Shown here in pieces: positions 19,085 through 29,421 of a stretch of DNA of 64,000 nucleotides. The stretch is from Rhizobium nepotum 39/7 (GTDB lineage Bacteria; Pseudomonadota; Alphaproteobacteria; Rhizobiales; Rhizobiaceae). The stretch covers positions 41,077 to 105,076 of the forward strand of contig NZ_JWJH01000014.1 in assembly GCF_000949865.1 (NCBI RefSeq). Direction: 5' to 3'. The position numbers were made by a program, and so were the translations under genes. Under the pieces are notes generated by a model. The model made no database searches, had not been told where the DNA came from, and saw only the letters and a list, made by a program, of their open reading frames with translations. Each line of letters opens with the position of its first letter. Positions within the stretch are counted from its first letter, which is position 1.

Positions 19085-19984
19085 TCAGAATTTCGGCGCG
19101 GTCTGCCCGAGCGCACGATAGGCGGCGATGACGGTGTTGGCCATCAGCATCGCGATCGTCATCGGACCGACACCACCGGGAACGGGCGTAATGGCGGCGG
19201 CAACCGCGCTTGCCTCGTCAAAGGCGACGTCACCAACCAGCTTCGACTTGCCTTCACCCTTTTCCGGTGCGGGAATGCGGTTGATGCCGACATCGATGAC
19301 CGTCGCGCCGGGTTTTACCCAATCGCCTTTCACCATCGCCGCGCGGCCGACCGCCGCCACGAGAATATCCGCCGTCTTGCAGACGGTGGCGAGATCCTTG
19401 GTGCGCGAATGCGCCATCGTCACCGTGGCATTGGCATTCAGCAGAAGCTGGCCCATCGGTTTGCCGAACAGGTTCGAGCGGCCGATGACAACGGCATTGA
19501 GACCCGAAAGATCATCGCCGTGAATGCCGCGCACCAGAAGCATGGCGCCGGCGGGTGTGCAGGAGATGAGACCGGTGGCAAGATCGCCGGTCGCCAGCTT
19601 GCCGGCGTTCAGCACGCTCAGGCCATCCACATCCTTCTCAGGCAGGATCGACTGAATGATCTCGTCGGAATTGAAGTGTTTCGGCAAAGGCAGCTGCACC
19701 AGAATGCCGTGGATGGACGCATCGGCGTTCAAGTCGCCAACCAGCTTCAGCAGTTGATCTTGCGTCGTTTCTTCCGGCAGCGTGTGCTGAACGGAATTGA
19801 AGCCGCATTGCTTGGCCGTCTTGCTTTTGGAGTTCACGTAAGCGTGGCTGGCCGGATCGTTGCCGACAATGACAACCGCGAGACCGGGCTTCACGCCCCG
19901 TTCCGCCTCAAGCGTTTCTGCCGATTTGCGGACCGCCTCCGTTACCGAAGCCGCCTTCGCCTTCCCGTCAATCACAACTGCCAT
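19085..19984 (-). CDS. folD: Bifunctional methylenetetrahydrofolate dehydrogenase / cyclohydrolase
   Basis: A 299-residue enzyme that converts 5,10-methylene-THF to 10-formyl-THF in two steps, supplying one-carbon units. The catalytic Tyr/Lys motif [13 protein letters not shown], the [10 protein letters not shown] segment and the NADP-binding [11 protein letters not shown] motif are present, as is the [10 protein letters not shown] signature near the end. The ATG at 19982-19984 gives the normal family length; the longer frame adds 20 unrelated residues. The gene converges with aglR, the two stops being 6 bp apart. Confidence 0.96.
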   Translation of the reverse strand: MAVVIDGKAKAASVTEAVRKSAETLEAERGVKPGLAVVIVGNDPASHAYVNSKSKTAKQCGFNSVQHTLPEETTQDQLLKLVGDLNADASIHGILVQLPLPKHFNSDEIIQSILPEKDVDGLSVLNAGKLATGDLATGLISCTPAGAMLLVRGIHGDDLSGLNAVVIGRSNLFGKPMGQLLLNANATVTMAHSRTKDLATVCKTADILVAAVGRAAMVKGDWVKPGATVIDVGINRIPAPEKGEGKSKLVGDVAFDEASAVAAAITPVPGGVGPMTIAMLMANTVIAAYRALGQTAPKF

Positions 19985-20061
19985 GCGTCCTGCTCCTGCT
20001 GGGTTACGTTGGCCCCGTATGGTGCCGACTTTGCAGGAATGCAAGCAAAAACACAGCGTCG

Positions 20062-21807
20062 TCAGGCAGTTTTACGGTAGTCTTCGTAGTGCTCGGCGTA
20101 ATCGGCGAGACGCTCCCTCACGAGCGCCAACTCGCGTCTTAATTCCGCCAATTCCTCGGCCTCGGCCTGCTCGTGGTCGAAGTGTCCTGCAAGGGCTTCA
20201 TTGATCAAGGGCGGAAGCTCGGATGACGTTTGAGCAGCATTCCTGAGGCTGCGGTTGCCCATAAGCACCTGCCGAACGCGCTCGTCCAGCGGCATGTCTC
20301 CGGCATCATTTGCCGCCTCGGCATAATAATCGGCGAACTCATTCTCCGGACCGAAATCGCTGCTTGCGGCCATTTCCTCCAGATCATGGAACACATCCGG
20401 CTCGATCTGCTCGAATTCGGAGAACTGCGGAGACTGTGCCAGATCTTCCTCGAAGAGAGAGGCGGCTTCCTCTTCCTCGTCATGACGGCGATAGCTCAGA
20501 AGATAAAGGCTGCCAAGCAGGCCGATCAACGCGCCACCACCCGCCATCATCGCGGCCTGCGTCAGATCGCGCGACAATTGTCCCGGTCCGGCCTTCCTGG
20601 TGAGGCGGGTTTCAACGGTAGGCGTGGTGGATGAGGACAGATCGCGGCGCTCGCTCGCCTCCAGATAGGCATTTCGCGCCGTTTCCAATTCACCCTGCAA
20701 TCTGGAGAATTCACCGGGAGTGACACCAAGGTCATTCAGGCGATCAAGGTGTTTCTTGCGCTCACCATTTTCGGTCGCGATCTCCTGAACCACACGTTTT
20801 TCATCCGCCCGCAAGCTGTCCACCAACTGGCGGAGTGCGGGGGCTGCAAGCGCCTGCACGGCATCCACCGCATTCTGGGCGGCGATGCGGCGGGGATGTT
20901 TCGGGCCGTAATCGACCGAAACCCCGGCAAGCGCCATGCTGGCGCTCGCATGTCTTTGCCTGATGTCCTCAAGCACTGAAAAAGCCGCGCCGGCCGGCAA
21001 AGGTTTCGACAACACGTCATTCGGCTTGAGGGCGGAGGCCACCGCCAGGTCCGTCTGAAGCGATTGCTGCTGCTGGGTCGTCCCCGCAAGGCTGTCATCT
21101 ACGTCGCGCAATTGCTGTTCGAGCTGCTGCACTTCCGACAGCACGGCATCATTGTGGCGCATCTGGAATCCGTTCAGCGCGGCTTCCGCTTCATCCAGCC
21201 GGGTCCGTGCCCTCTCCGTCTCGCGCATGGCGGGCGTCATGGTGCCGGCCTTGCCATCCGCCATAACGCGCATCGAAAGATAATCTGTAAGCCGCATCGC
21301 GGCTTCCGGCGTTGCGGCCTTCGAGCTTACGACCAGCGTATTCTCATCCGGCGTCAGCTCCAGCCGGATCGCCTCGCCGACCGCACCATTAAGTGCTTCG
21401 CGCGGGGAAAGCGACCGTGTGTCCGCCCCCGTCAAAAGGTCGAGAAGCAGGCCGAGTTCACCCTGATTGCGAACGCCAACCATGTCGGCGGGCTTCAATT
21501 TGAGGTCGCCCGTTACCCGGTCGAGCCCAGCAGGTGAAAGCAGGGTGCGTCGGGCCATCGCAAGAAAGCGGGCAGCATCGGGTGCATCGTAGCCGGTCTG
21601 CGTGACCTCGACATGCGCTTGCGAAACATATCCGCGAAAACCGGAATCGATGAGCAGGAGAGGAAGTGCAGCGCCCGCAACGGTGGCCGCGGCGACACAA
21701 CCGGCCGTCAGAAGCCGCAGACAATGTTTGCGCCATTGCGATACAGGCACGGCGGCGCCATCCTCATCGGGGCGCGTCGCCATCATATCCGGATTGTGAT
21801 CAACCAT
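20062..21807 (-). CDS. Wzz/GumC-like polysaccharide co-polymerase without kinase domain
   Basis: A 581-residue inner-membrane protein with the Wzz architecture: a membrane span near 30-53, a long periplasmic part rich in coiled coil (about 180-400), and a second span near 420-445 ([20 protein letters not shown]). This is followed by a cytosolic tail of about 130 residues very rich in Glu and Asp. There is no Walker-type tyrosine kinase domain, unlike ExoP, so it is the chain-length or export part only. Divergent DNA upstream leads to a WecG-like glycosyltransferase on the same strand, suggesting a shared surface polysaccharide. Which polymer is unknown. Confidence 0.8.
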   Translation of the reverse strand: MVDHNPDMMATRPDEDGAAVPVSQWRKHCLRLLTAGCVAAATVAGAALPLLLIDSGFRGYVSQAHVEVTQTGYDAPDAARFLAMARRTLLSPAGLDRVTGDLKLKPADMVGVRNQGELGLLLDLLTGADTRSLSPREALNGAVGEAIRLELTPDENTLVVSSKAATPEAAMRLTDYLSMRVMADGKAGTMTPAMRETERARTRLDEAEAALNGFQMRHNDAVLSEVQQLEQQLRDVDDSLAGTTQQQQSLQTDLAVASALKPNDVLSKPLPAGAAFSVLEDIRQRHASASMALAGVSVDYGPKHPRRIAAQNAVDAVQALAAPALRQLVDSLRADEKRVVQEIATENGERKKHLDRLNDLGVTPGEFSRLQGELETARNAYLEASERRDLSSSTTPTVETRLTRKAGPGQLSRDLTQAAMMAGGGALIGLLGSLYLLSYRRHDEEEEAASLFEEDLAQSPQFSEFEQIEPDVFHDLEEMAASSDFGPENEFADYYAEAANDAGDMPLDERVRQVLMGNRSLRNAAQTSSELPPLINEALAGHFDHEQAEAEELAELRRELALVRERLADYAEHYEDYRKTA

Positions 21808-21924
21808 CTGAAGCCGTCTGCCACGCTCGGCGCCGCCCGCATCAGGCGGCTTTCAAAACCTTACGGGAGGTTAAAGGATCATGGCAAACAAATGGTTAAC
21901 GCGGAACCTGCGGGGAGGCCGGTC

Positions 21925-22599
21925 TCAACTCTTGCCGGCGGCGATATGCCAGGGTTCGGCGCAGAGACTGTAAAGCCAGCTCATATGCAGCTTGCGGAAG
22001 ATTTCCGGCATGCCGGCCACTTCGGACGCCAGCACCTTGAACAAGGGGCCGACTGCGATGACGACACGCGCATCGCTGCGGTTGATGCTGCGATGCAGCC
22101 ATTTCTCCTGGTTTTCCCCAAGCATGCCCGCCAGCACGACATCCACCTTCACACCAGACGCATTTGGGTTCAGCATCACGAAATCATGCCAGGGCGCGTG
22201 CGCGCGCAGTCTGGCAAGGACCTCTCCGGCCTGTGCCGCATCATCTCCGGCAATGCCGATACGTTTCGGCACCGCCATATAGGTCAGAAGCGCCATGACG
22301 AAGGCAACACCATCGATGGTGACGGGCAGAGGCTTACCATGTTCGGCGCGTGCCGCCGCATTCATCGCCCTGCCCTGCGGCAGAAGCAGGCAACTTTCCA
22401 GAATCTGCCGGTAGACGGCATCCTTGAGAGACAGCCTGGCATTCTGGATGGTGAGAAACGAGAGCATGGTGTGGCCTTCGCAAGCCGAGGCCCGGCCGCT
22501 CACCATTTCCAGCGCAGCGTTCCAGTCCAGATCACAGACGCGCAGTCCATGAATGCTCCGTTGCAATCCCGGCCGCGCAAAACTTGCCGCGAAATTCAT
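21925..22599 (-). CDS. WecG/TagA/CpsF-family glycosyltransferase (divergent)
   Basis: A 224-residue protein. The segments FLTIQNARLSLKDAVYRQIL, LLLPQGRAMNAAARAEHG and AVPKRIGIAGDDA match the order of motifs in WecG/TagA glycosyltransferases, which add a sugar to a lipid-linked precursor, but the match is distant. The ATG at 22597-22599 follows GGGGG and is preferred over the TTG that opens the longer frame. The Wzz-like gene lies 117 bp downstream on the same strand. Acceptor and donor sugars are unknown. Confidence 0.65.
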   Translation of the reverse strand: MNFAASFARPGLQRSIHGLRVCDLDWNAALEMVSGRASACEGHTMLSFLTIQNARLSLKDAVYRQILESCLLLPQGRAMNAAARAEHGKPLPVTIDGVAFVMALLTYMAVPKRIGIAGDDAAQAGEVLARLRAHAPWHDFVMLNPNASGVKVDVVLAGMLGENQEKWLHRSINRSDARVVIAVGPLFKVLASEVAGMPEIFRKLHMSWLYSLCAEPWHIAAGKS

Positions 22600-22778
22600 G
22601 CCAACCCCCAAATGCCAGACCCCGCCGCCAATCCGGCGCAAGGTCTGCGAGATGGCGGTTCATGGGTCTGTTTATACAGGTGCTGGTTGAAGTTACCTTG
22701 AAAGCAACCGCTCGAATGCTTCGGGAAATAGAAAGGGACGATTAACCAGGCCGGTGGCCTGCACCACGTCCTGCGACA

Positions 22779-23315
22779 TCAGTGGCTCGGGGCCGCTTCT
22801 TTTCCGGCGTCGGTTTTCTCACCTTCGACGATCTTGACCGAATGGGGCGAGCCGTTGCCCTTTTGCTCGCGAATGTCGGCTTTCGACAGATAATCGAGCT
22901 GTTCGATCAGCACGTCCTCGACCACCTCGTCGCCAAGCTTCTTGTTCAGCCCCTCGCGGATGCGCTGCTTGAAGACCTCAGGATCGAAGGTGGAAATATT
23001 GGCGATGTTGACCATGGAAGAACCCGCCAGAAGCGTGAACAATTCGTCGGTCATCAACTGCGTCGCGGGCAGCTCGATCTTCGCCATCTTGTCCTTGTCG
23101 ACACGCAAGGAAATGCGGCTGAGGAAATAACCGTTCACGCTGCCATCGTTGATGACGGGAATGGTGATGCTCTCGCCTTTGACCAGTTGCAGGCTGGCCT
23201 TTTTCGCCCCCGCCTCATCCCCCGGCGAGGGTGCCGTCGCCATCTGGACGGAGAAATACACCGCGCCGAGCGTGACGGCGCAAACCCAGACGCCGGTAAG
23301 GAGAAGCTTCAACAT
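22779..23315 (-). CDS. Flagellar-cluster protein of unknown function, single N-terminal membrane anchor
   Basis: A 178-residue protein with an N-terminal membrane segment (LLLTGVWVCAVTLGAVYFSV, residues 4-23) and a mostly periplasmic remainder. The ISLRVDKDKM..IELPATQLMTDELFTLL part is reminiscent of FliL-like or stator-associated proteins, but a true FliL is encoded at 55303-55803. It is the last gene of the flhA-fliR run and overlaps the preceding gene by 1 base (stop and start share ATGA). Operon position points to a motor or export role; no function is claimed. Confidence 0.72.
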   Translation of the reverse strand: MLKLLLTGVWVCAVTLGAVYFSVQMATAPSPGDEAGAKKASLQLVKGESITIPVINDGSVNGYFLSRISLRVDKDKMAKIELPATQLMTDELFTLLAGSSMVNIANISTFDPEVFKQRIREGLNKKLGDEVVEDVLIEQLDYLSKADIREQKGNGSPHSVKIVEGEKTDAGKEAAPSH

Positions 23316-23683
23316 CAGGAGGCTGCACCGTACAGGAACTGTTCTTGCGAATAGGTGCCGTCCGTATCGGCTTCCTGGATAGCGGTCTTCAGCAGGTCCG
23401 CGACAGCACGCACCGCGTTCAGATGCGCCTCGACGCGGCTGGCATTGGTCGCGAGCTTGGACTTGATGCCCTGCACCTGATCGAGATGTCCAGCGGCGAT
23501 TTCCTCATGGGGCGTATCGCGGAACAGCATGGTCAACTCATAGAGGCAACGGCTTTTATGGGCATTGGAGACTTTGAAATCGAACTGGGGATCCTTACCG
23601 ATATTGTCGTTCTCATTGTCGATGATCATTTCAAGACGGCCGAGAACGGATTTGATGCGGTGGTCGTTCGACATAAGGTCCAT
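23315..23683 (-). CDS. Small helical flagellar-cluster protein, possibly an FlgN-type export chaperone
   Basis: A 122-residue, almost entirely helical protein without signal or membrane segment. The ATG at 23681-23683 follows GAGGAGA, which rules out the longer frame. Size, all-helical composition and position after a rod-associated protein resemble FlgN/FliT-type chaperones that hold hook-filament junction proteins before export, but I see no diagnostic motif. It overlaps the next gene by 4 bases. Function is a hypothesis. Confidence 0.65.
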   Translation of the reverse strand: MDLMSNDHRIKSVLGRLEMIIDNENDNIGKDPQFDFKVSNAHKSRCLYELTMLFRDTPHEEIAAGHLDQVQGIKSKLATNASRVEAHLNAVRAVADLLKTAIQEADTDGTYSQEQFLYGAAS

Positions 23684-23712
23684 GCTTGTCTCCTCGTTGT
23701 GATTTTGCATTC

Positions 23713-24270
23713 TCAAGCCTCATCCGTTTTATCATTGGAAACGCCGAGGACCTGCCTTTCGAACTCCGCCACCATCCGAATTGCAGCATTATGGTCTTTT
23801 TCATTCATGGATACGTCGGTAATGCCTTTGCTCTCGGCTTTCCGCAACGCATCCTTGTAGGCCTGTTCCGCAATGCCGACGCCGCCATTTCTGGAAATCG
23901 TGTCGGCAAACTGTTCCGCCATCATGCTTTTCCAGATCTCGCCGGCATTGCCCTTGCCGTAGACCTCTTCGCTGTCTTTCGGCAGCATGTTGGCAACGAA
24001 GGTCTGGAGCACGGAAGCTTCATACTTGCGGTATGTTTCCGGAATCTCGGTGCGAGCCGAGCGGATGTTGGTGTCGCCGAGACCCGCCTTCGATGTGGCG
24101 CTGTCCAGCATATCAACCGCTGCGCCAAAACCCCTGCCCGAATCAGCAAGACTCGTCGCAGCGAAAGCCGCCTTGTTCGCCTTCAATTTTTCCTGGGCAA
24201 CCTGTACTTCCTGAGGGTCCGCAGCGCGAACCACATCCATCACCAGATCACTTATAACCGATATCGCCAC
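23713..24270 (-). CDS. FlgJ-type rod-binding protein (no muramidase domain)
   Basis: A 185-residue protein. The segment YEASVLQTFVANMLPK, then GEIWKSMMAEQFADTISRNGGVGIAEQAYKDAL, is the conserved rod-binding domain of FlgJ: a helix with a Met-rich hydrophobic face followed by GGIG-like turn and helix. The hydrolase domain of enterobacterial FlgJ is absent; a separate transglycosylase in this window may supply it. The start is taken as GTG at 24268-24270, preceded by GGGAGAT; the ATG-free longer frame is unlikely. It probably caps the growing rod in the periplasm. Confidence 0.75.
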   Translation of the reverse strand: MAISVISDLVMDVVRAADPQEVQVAQEKLKANKAAFAATSLADSGRGFGAAVDMLDSATSKAGLGDTNIRSARTEIPETYRKYEASVLQTFVANMLPKDSEEVYGKGNAGEIWKSMMAEQFADTISRNGGVGIAEQAYKDALRKAESKGITDVSMNEKDHNAAIRMVAEFERQVLGVSNDKTDEA

Positions 24271-24385
24271 GTCCAGATCTCCCGAGCTGACGAAAGGGCG
24301 GCACTGAAAGCCGGCGCATTCGCTCAATCAAGAAACATCGCTCAATACGTCCTTCTGGACGATCGCGATGCAACAACGGGACAGA

Positions 24386-24805
24386 CTATGGATCGCCAAC
24401 CTTGCTGGAGGCTGGTGTCCGAGATACATTCGTAATTTCTAACAAATCATAGATTGCATTGTCGTCCGCCTCGCGATCCTCGAGATCGCGGGCAGTGTGC
24501 ATTCTGTCCTCCAGCCGGTCGGCCTTGGTCTTTTCCTTCAGCACCTTGTGTTCCTGCAATTGCTGCACGCCGGTGAGCTGGCGGTCCTTGACCACGAGAC
24601 GGCCGTAACGGTCCGAATAGTGTTTGGAAAACGTCTGATGGACCGGTTCCATGGAACTCATCGCTTCAAGCACGCTCTCCATGGATTGCGCCACTTCCGC
24701 GCGCACGCGGGTGGTATCGGCCAGTTCCACTTCGGCCATTTTTTCCATATGGCGCTGAACCGTTACCAGGCGTTTGAGTTTGGCCGAACGCTTGTCCGAA
24801 GCCAT
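24386..24805 (-). CDS. FliJ-like coiled-coil flagellar protein
   Basis: A 139-residue, charged, helical protein: MASDKRSAKLKRLVTVQRHMEKMAEVELADT.., with heptad-like spacing through about residue 120. FliJ is a coiled-coil export ATPase partner of similar size and this gene follows fliR by 15 bp, but similarity at sequence level is only general. The ATG has a ribosome site (TGGAGAA) in good position. Likely part of the export apparatus. Confidence 0.62.
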   Translation of the reverse strand: MASDKRSAKLKRLVTVQRHMEKMAEVELADTTRVRAEVAQSMESVLEAMSSMEPVHQTFSKHYSDRYGRLVVKDRQLTGVQQLQEHKVLKEKTKADRLEDRMHTARDLEDREADDNAIYDLLEITNVSRTPASSKVGDP

Positions 24806-24820
24806 GGCGTTTTCTCCAGA

Positions 24821-25576
24821 TCAGAAGCCTATGAAGACCGGGCCGAACCCATCCACGAATTGGCGGATGAGGGCCGCGATCGACAAATAGAGCATGAAAA
24901 TACCGCCAGCCAGAACGAAGGGCGTCGATATGAAATAGACCGGTATCTGCGGCGCCAGCTTGTTGATGAGACCGACCGCGACGTTGAACATCAGGCCGTA
25001 GATCACGAAGGGGCTCGCAAGCCGCAACATGATTGAGAAGGACGCCCGCAGCGTGTCGGTGAGCGTAATCAGCATCTTCTGGCCGCTGATGAGCGCGCCG
25101 ACCGGTGTCGTCGTGTAGGAATCAACCAGTGCCCGCAGCACGATATGGTGGAAATCCAGTATGAACAGCACCATGAGTCCGCCGAAGGTGATGAAGTTCG
25201 ATATCTGGTTTTCCTGCACGTCTTCAACGACATCCGCACCGCCCGGAGCGCTGAGCCCGATAGATGCACCGATGAGCGCGCCCGTGAACTGGAAGCCGAG
25301 CGTATAGAACCGCGCAATCAGGCCGTACATGGCGCCGATGACGATCTCGGTGAAGATAAGGCCGACGACGGCGCCCTGGCTTGCGCCGGAGATTTTCGGA
25401 TAGATCGTGTCCCACAGCACCGGCAAAAGCGCCATGGACACCGCGACGCACAGCAACATGCGAATCTGCGGTGAAATGCGCGAGCTGGAAAAGCCCGGCA
25501 TCGTCATGAAACAGGCGCCGATACGGCAAATGGCAAGGAACAATGCGATAATTGTCCCTTGCGGGTCGGTTATCAT
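24821..25576 (-). CDS. fliR: Flagellar export apparatus protein FliR
   Basis: A 251-residue integral membrane protein of the type III flagellar export gate, with about six hydrophobic spans ([21 protein letters not shown] at the start). FliR forms the gate with FliP and FliQ. The ATG overlaps the flhA stop by 4 bases (ATGA), so translation is coupled. It is followed closely by four small flagellar genes on the same strand. Confidence 0.95.
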   Translation of the reverse strand: MITDPQGTIIALFLAICRIGACFMTMPGFSSSRISPQIRMLLCVAVSMALLPVLWDTIYPKISGASQGAVVGLIFTEIVIGAMYGLIARFYTLGFQFTGALIGASIGLSAPGGADVVEDVQENQISNFITFGGLMVLFILDFHHIVLRALVDSYTTTPVGALISGQKMLITLTDTLRASFSIMLRLASPFVIYGLMFNVAVGLINKLAPQIPVYFISTPFVLAGGIFMLYLSIAALIRQFVDGFGPVFIGF

Positions 25577-27660
25577 GAAATGGCGCCCAGAATCTTGATC
25601 TCCAGCCCCTTGGCAAGTTCCACATGCGAAAGAACCGGCAGGGTCGCAAAGAGTCGCTCGATAATCATGCGCACATAGGACCGCGTTTCCGGCGACGTGA
25701 CAAGGACAAAGGGCAGTCCGCGGTCCATGAATTCACGGATAACTTTCGACGCCTGCTCGGAGAACTCCTCGAGATGGCGGGGATCGATGTCGAATTCGAC
25801 GATTTCACCCTTTTGATCGCGCTTCAGCGCCTGATGGAAGACCATATCCCACTTGTTGCCGAGCCGCAGGACACGCAGCACGCCATTATCGGCAAGATCG
25901 CCGCAGAGCTGCTGCGACATGCGCACCCGCACATGTTCGACGATCTGCTCCGTCTTGCGCACATGCGGGGCAAGTTCGGCGACCGCTTCCAGAATGAGAT
26001 GCAGGTTGCGGATCGACACACGCTCGGCAAGCAGCAGTTTCAGCACCGCCTGCAGACCGGAATAAGACATATGTGAGGAGCAGATTTCGTCGGCCAGCTT
26101 CTTATATTCCGGATCCAGCCTGTCGATGAGGATCTTGACGTCCTTGTAGGACAGCAATTGCGGCAGATTGTTGCGGATGACCTCGCTCAGATGCGTCAGT
26201 ACCACCGAAACATTGTCGATGGGGTGGAAGCCTTCCCGCTTCAAATCCTCGGTAAAGGTCTCGAGAATGGAAACGGCCGGCATGCCGAAGGCGGGTTCGC
26301 GGATTTCGTCGCCCGGAATGCTCGGCTTGCGCCCTGCCCCCGTGACCACCAGTACATCGCCGACGCGCAGGTTGCTCGAGGCGATCGTCGTGCCATGAAC
26401 ACGGATCTGGTAGGCTTTTTCCGGGATCATGATGTCGTCGGAGACCTTGATCTCCGGGACGACGAAGCCATACTGGGTCGCGAATTTCTTGCGCATCTTG
26501 CCGACGCGGAAAGCCAGTTCCTGATGCGCGCCGAGAAGACGGGTCGATACCTGCTTGCCGAGCGCCAGTTCAATTTCGGAGGTTTTGAGGACCTGCTTGA
26601 CCGAATCCTTTTCCGCTTCGCTGGTCTGGAAAACCTTGTCCTCCTCCTCCTGGCGACGCAGAGTGCTTTCTGCCTCCGCCTGGCGCGGGATGTACCAGCT
26701 GCCGAAGGCCATGATGCCGCCGAGCATCATGAACGGCAGGAAGGGCAGACCCGGAATAACCGCCAGCAAGCCCATCAGCATGGCCGAAACCATCAGCGCT
26801 CGCGGGTAGCCGCTCAACTGATTGACGACCGCCTGATCCGTCGAACCGGATGTGCCGCCGCGCGACACCAGAAGGCCGGCGGCAAGCGACACGATGAGGG
26901 CCGGAATCTGCGAGACGATACCGTCGCCGACGGAAAGCTTGACGAAAACATCGGCCGCCTCGCCGATCGGCATGCCGTGGCGGAAATAACCGATGATGAT
27001 GCCGCCGAAAATATTGATCGCAGTGATGATCAGGCCGGCGATCGCGTCGCCGCGCACGAACTTCGAGGCACCGTCCATCGAACCGAAAAACGAGCTTTCT
27101 TCTTCCAGCTCGCGACGGCGGCGCTGTGCTTCCTTTTCATCGATGATGCCGGCGGACAAATCCGCATCGATCGACATCTGCTTGCCGGGTATGGCATCCA
27201 GCGTGAAGCGCGCGCCGACTTCGGCGATACGCGTCGCACCCTTGGTGATGACGATGAAGTTGACCGTGATCAGGATCATGAAGACGATCAGACCGATGAC
27301 GAAGTCGCCGGACATCACGAGGCTGGAGAAACCGGCGATCACGCCGCCCGCAGCCGTCGGTCCCTCGTTGCCGTGCGAAAGGATGACGCGTGTCGTCGCG
27401 ATGTTCAGCGACAGACGGATCATGGTCGCGATCAGCAATACGGTCGGGAAAGACGAGAAATCCAGCGGACGCTGGATCCAGAGCGCCACCATGAGGATGA
27501 GGACCGAAAGCGCGATCGAAAACGCAAGCCCGATATCCACCAGAACCACCGGAATGGGCAGGAACAGAACGCAGAGGATCGCCACGATACCCAATGCGAA
27601 ACCGACATCCCGCAAGCTCGGAGTGACTTTGGGCAAGGTGATGACTGGTGGTTGCGCCAT
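25573..27660 (-). CDS. flhA: Flagellar export apparatus protein FlhA
   Basis: A 695-residue protein of the export gate. The N-terminal half has about eight hydrophobic spans; between them lies the FHIPEP motif region [21 protein letters not shown] (about 148-168). The C-terminal half is the cytosolic ring domain that docks export substrates and chaperones. It starts the flhA-fliR-orf unit, 159 bp after fliQ; the gap may hold its own promoter. Confidence 0.97.
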   Translation of the reverse strand: MAQPPVITLPKVTPSLRDVGFALGIVAILCVLFLPIPVVLVDIGLAFSIALSVLILMVALWIQRPLDFSSFPTVLLIATMIRLSLNIATTRVILSHGNEGPTAAGGVIAGFSSLVMSGDFVIGLIVFMILITVNFIVITKGATRIAEVGARFTLDAIPGKQMSIDADLSAGIIDEKEAQRRRRELEEESSFFGSMDGASKFVRGDAIAGLIITAINIFGGIIIGYFRHGMPIGEAADVFVKLSVGDGIVSQIPALIVSLAAGLLVSRGGTSGSTDQAVVNQLSGYPRALMVSAMLMGLLAVIPGLPFLPFMMLGGIMAFGSWYIPRQAEAESTLRRQEEEDKVFQTSEAEKDSVKQVLKTSEIELALGKQVSTRLLGAHQELAFRVGKMRKKFATQYGFVVPEIKVSDDIMIPEKAYQIRVHGTTIASSNLRVGDVLVVTGAGRKPSIPGDEIREPAFGMPAVSILETFTEDLKREGFHPIDNVSVVLTHLSEVIRNNLPQLLSYKDVKILIDRLDPEYKKLADEICSSHMSYSGLQAVLKLLLAERVSIRNLHLILEAVAELAPHVRKTEQIVEHVRVRMSQQLCGDLADNGVLRVLRLGNKWDMVFHQALKRDQKGEIVEFDIDPRHLEEFSEQASKVIREFMDRGLPFVLVTSPETRSYVRMIIERLFATLPVLSHVELAKGLEIKILGAIS

Positions 27661-27819
27661 AAAAATCGTCCTGTCTCTTCATGAGAAGGGCGACGGAAAA
27701 GCCGCCGCACGGTTCCGCGGCATCGGATTCCGAAAATATGCACGCAATTCGGTCCGATGCTTCAGCCTATCACTAGCCACTGAAGCTTGCGCGAGGATGG
27801 CATCCGAAGCGGACGAATG

Positions 27820-28086
27820 TCAGAAGCCGGACTGAACGCGCGAAAAGACGAGATTGGAAAAAAGAGCGATCTGCGCGCCCACGAAAGGGGCGGCGACGCC
27901 GAGAACGATCATGATCGTCACGATTTTCGGGACGAAGGTCAGCGTCATTTCCTGAACCTGTGTCAGGGCCTGAATGAAGGCGATGGCGACACCGACGATC
28001 ATTGCCGCCAGAACGGCAGGACCGGCCGCGACGAGAACTGTCCAGACTGCAGCCTGCATGATATCAAGCGCATCGGCCTCGTTCAT
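27820..28086 (-). CDS. fliQ: Flagellar export apparatus protein FliQ
   Basis: An 88-residue protein with two membrane hairpin spans (VWTVLVAAGPAVLAAMIVGV and IMIVLGVAAPFVGAQIALF), the usual FliQ size. The ATG at 28084-28086 follows AGAGG and gives the family length; a longer frame starting at 28104 is not needed. It lies 49 bp after flgD, in the same direction. Confidence 0.94.
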   Translation of the reverse strand: MNEADALDIMQAAVWTVLVAAGPAVLAAMIVGVAIAFIQALTQVQEMTLTFVPKIVTIMIVLGVAAPFVGAQIALFSNLVFSRVQSGF

Positions 28087-28135
28087 CGTCGCAACCTCTA
28101 TCACGGAAAGGCGGCTTTATGCCGCCTCTTCAATA

Positions 28136-28606
28136 TCAGGAACCGGCCGGCTTGTTCGAATCGGTACCGCCAGTAGGTGTACTCGTGATCGGGCCGTTCG
28201 AGAAGGTCACACCGGCCTGCAACAACACTTTGTCACCAGCTTCGGTAATGGCGACGACGCCATCCGAATAGACTTCGACTTCCTTCACCACACCGGTGAC
28301 CTTGTCGTCGGCGCTCCTGACCGTCTTGCCGACCAGATCGGAAGCGCGCGTCAGGGCTTCGGCCTGCAACATGCTCTTCAGATGGGTGTTGGTCTTGATC
28401 GTCTGCTCGACCTGCGAGAAGCTCGCCAGCTGCGACATCTGCTGGCCGGCATCCATCGGGCTGGTCGGGTCCTGGTTCTTCATCTGGGCGATGAGGAGCT
28501 TCAGGAAACTGTCGTAGTTGAGCGATGCCGCGTTACCGTCGGTGCTGCTCGCACCGGCATTGGCCCAGGGATTTGACGCTGCCGAGCTGACTGCATCTAC
28601 CGCCAT
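28136..28606 (-). CDS. flgD: Flagellar hook assembly scaffold FlgD
   Basis: A 156-residue hook cap. The N-terminal half has the FlgD motif [24 protein letters not shown] (in the 29-52 region) followed by [11 protein letters not shown]; the C-terminal part is short and Gly/Thr-rich, typical of alphaproteobacteria. The start overlaps the flbT stop by about 10 bases. Confidence 0.95.
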   Translation of the reverse strand: MAVDAVSSAASNPWANAGASSTDGNAASLNYDSFLKLLIAQMKNQDPTSPMDAGQQMSQLASFSQVEQTIKTNTHLKSMLQAEALTRASDLVGKTVRSADDKVTGVVKEVEVYSDGVVAITEAGDKVLLQAGVTFSNGPITSTPTGGTDSNKPAGS

Positions 28607-29046
28607 GGTGCTATCTCCTTGCGAATCTGTTCGATCGTTGCGGGGGTCATTTCCTGATTGCTGAGGATTTTCTCCTCGGTCGGATAAAGACCGCGAATGG
28701 CCTTCAGCGCCTCGAAAGCCTTGCCGACGGCAACCAGCCCGTCGATCCGCTTGAGTTCCGCCAAGATCTCCTCATGCTGGAAGCAATTCAACAGCATGCT
28801 CACGGATTTGCGGAACAGGTTCGTCGACTGTTCGCGTCCTTCCGGATTGATGAGGATCATCTGCGCGATGAAATAAAGCTGCCTGAGCGGCGTCGTCGCC
28901 TGCTCCGGCTGCAAGACGTGGTTTTCGAGCAGGAACGTGACATCGTTCAGGAATTCAAGCGCCACCTTGCGATCCACTCGCAAAACAGCTCCGTTGATGA
29001 AGATCTTTTCGCCCGATTTCAGCGAGATTCGAAGTGTACTTTTCAT
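28597..29046 (-). CDS. flbT: Flagellin mRNA regulator FlbT
   Basis: A 149-residue cytosolic regulator. In Caulobacter, FlbT acts on flagellin mRNA through its leader and limits its translation when hook assembly is incomplete. The residues [21 protein letters not shown] (8-28) and [21 protein letters not shown] match the family. It overlaps flaF by 4 bases and flgD by 10, so the trio is co-translated. The flagellin leaders in this window carry a shared structure that could be its target (inferred). Confidence 0.95.
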   Translation of the reverse strand: MKSTLRISLKSGEKIFINGAVLRVDRKVALEFLNDVTFLLENHVLQPEQATTPLRQLYFIAQMILINPEGREQSTNLFRKSVSMLLNCFQHEEILAELKRIDGLVAVGKAFEALKAIRGLYPTEEKILSNQEMTPATIEQIRKEIAPWR

Positions 29047-29387
29047 TTCAGTCCATCCCTGATGATGGTTGTCACGTCAATTATGCCCTGGAAATTCGTC
29101 GACTGACGTTTCCGGATCAGTTCGCACTCTTTCAATATCCAGATCGCGATCGAAATCAGATTTGCCCTGAGTTCCATGGCGAGCTGGTTATCGGGTTGCT
29201 TGAGGTCCTCAATGAAGCGGATCCAGACCCGTCGAGTGTAAAAAAGCGCTTCGATCGTATGGCGCTGGGAAGACGAGTCTTTTGCCTCCACCAGAAGTTC
29301 GATCGATTTCGTCAACGCCTGCCGCTCGCGATCTTTCGCGTCCGCGACACCATCCTCCATGATTTCGGCGTAGGAAAACTGGTACAT
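29043..29387 (-). CDS. flaF: Flagellar regulator FlaF
   Basis: A 114-residue protein ([29 protein letters not shown].., later [18 protein letters not shown]) that matches FlaF, needed in alphaproteobacteria for flagellin synthesis and thought to act opposite to FlbT. Its stop overlaps the flbT start by 4 bases. It follows flgL by 34 bp. Confidence 0.94.
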   Translation of the reverse strand: MYQFSYAEIMEDGVADAKDRERQALTKSIELLVEAKDSSSQRHTIEALFYTRRVWIRFIEDLKQPDNQLAMELRANLISIAIWILKECELIRKRQSTNFQGIIDVTTIIRDGLK

Positions 29388-29421
29388 TCATGTATCCTTT
29401 ATCTGCCGCCACCCCTGTTCA

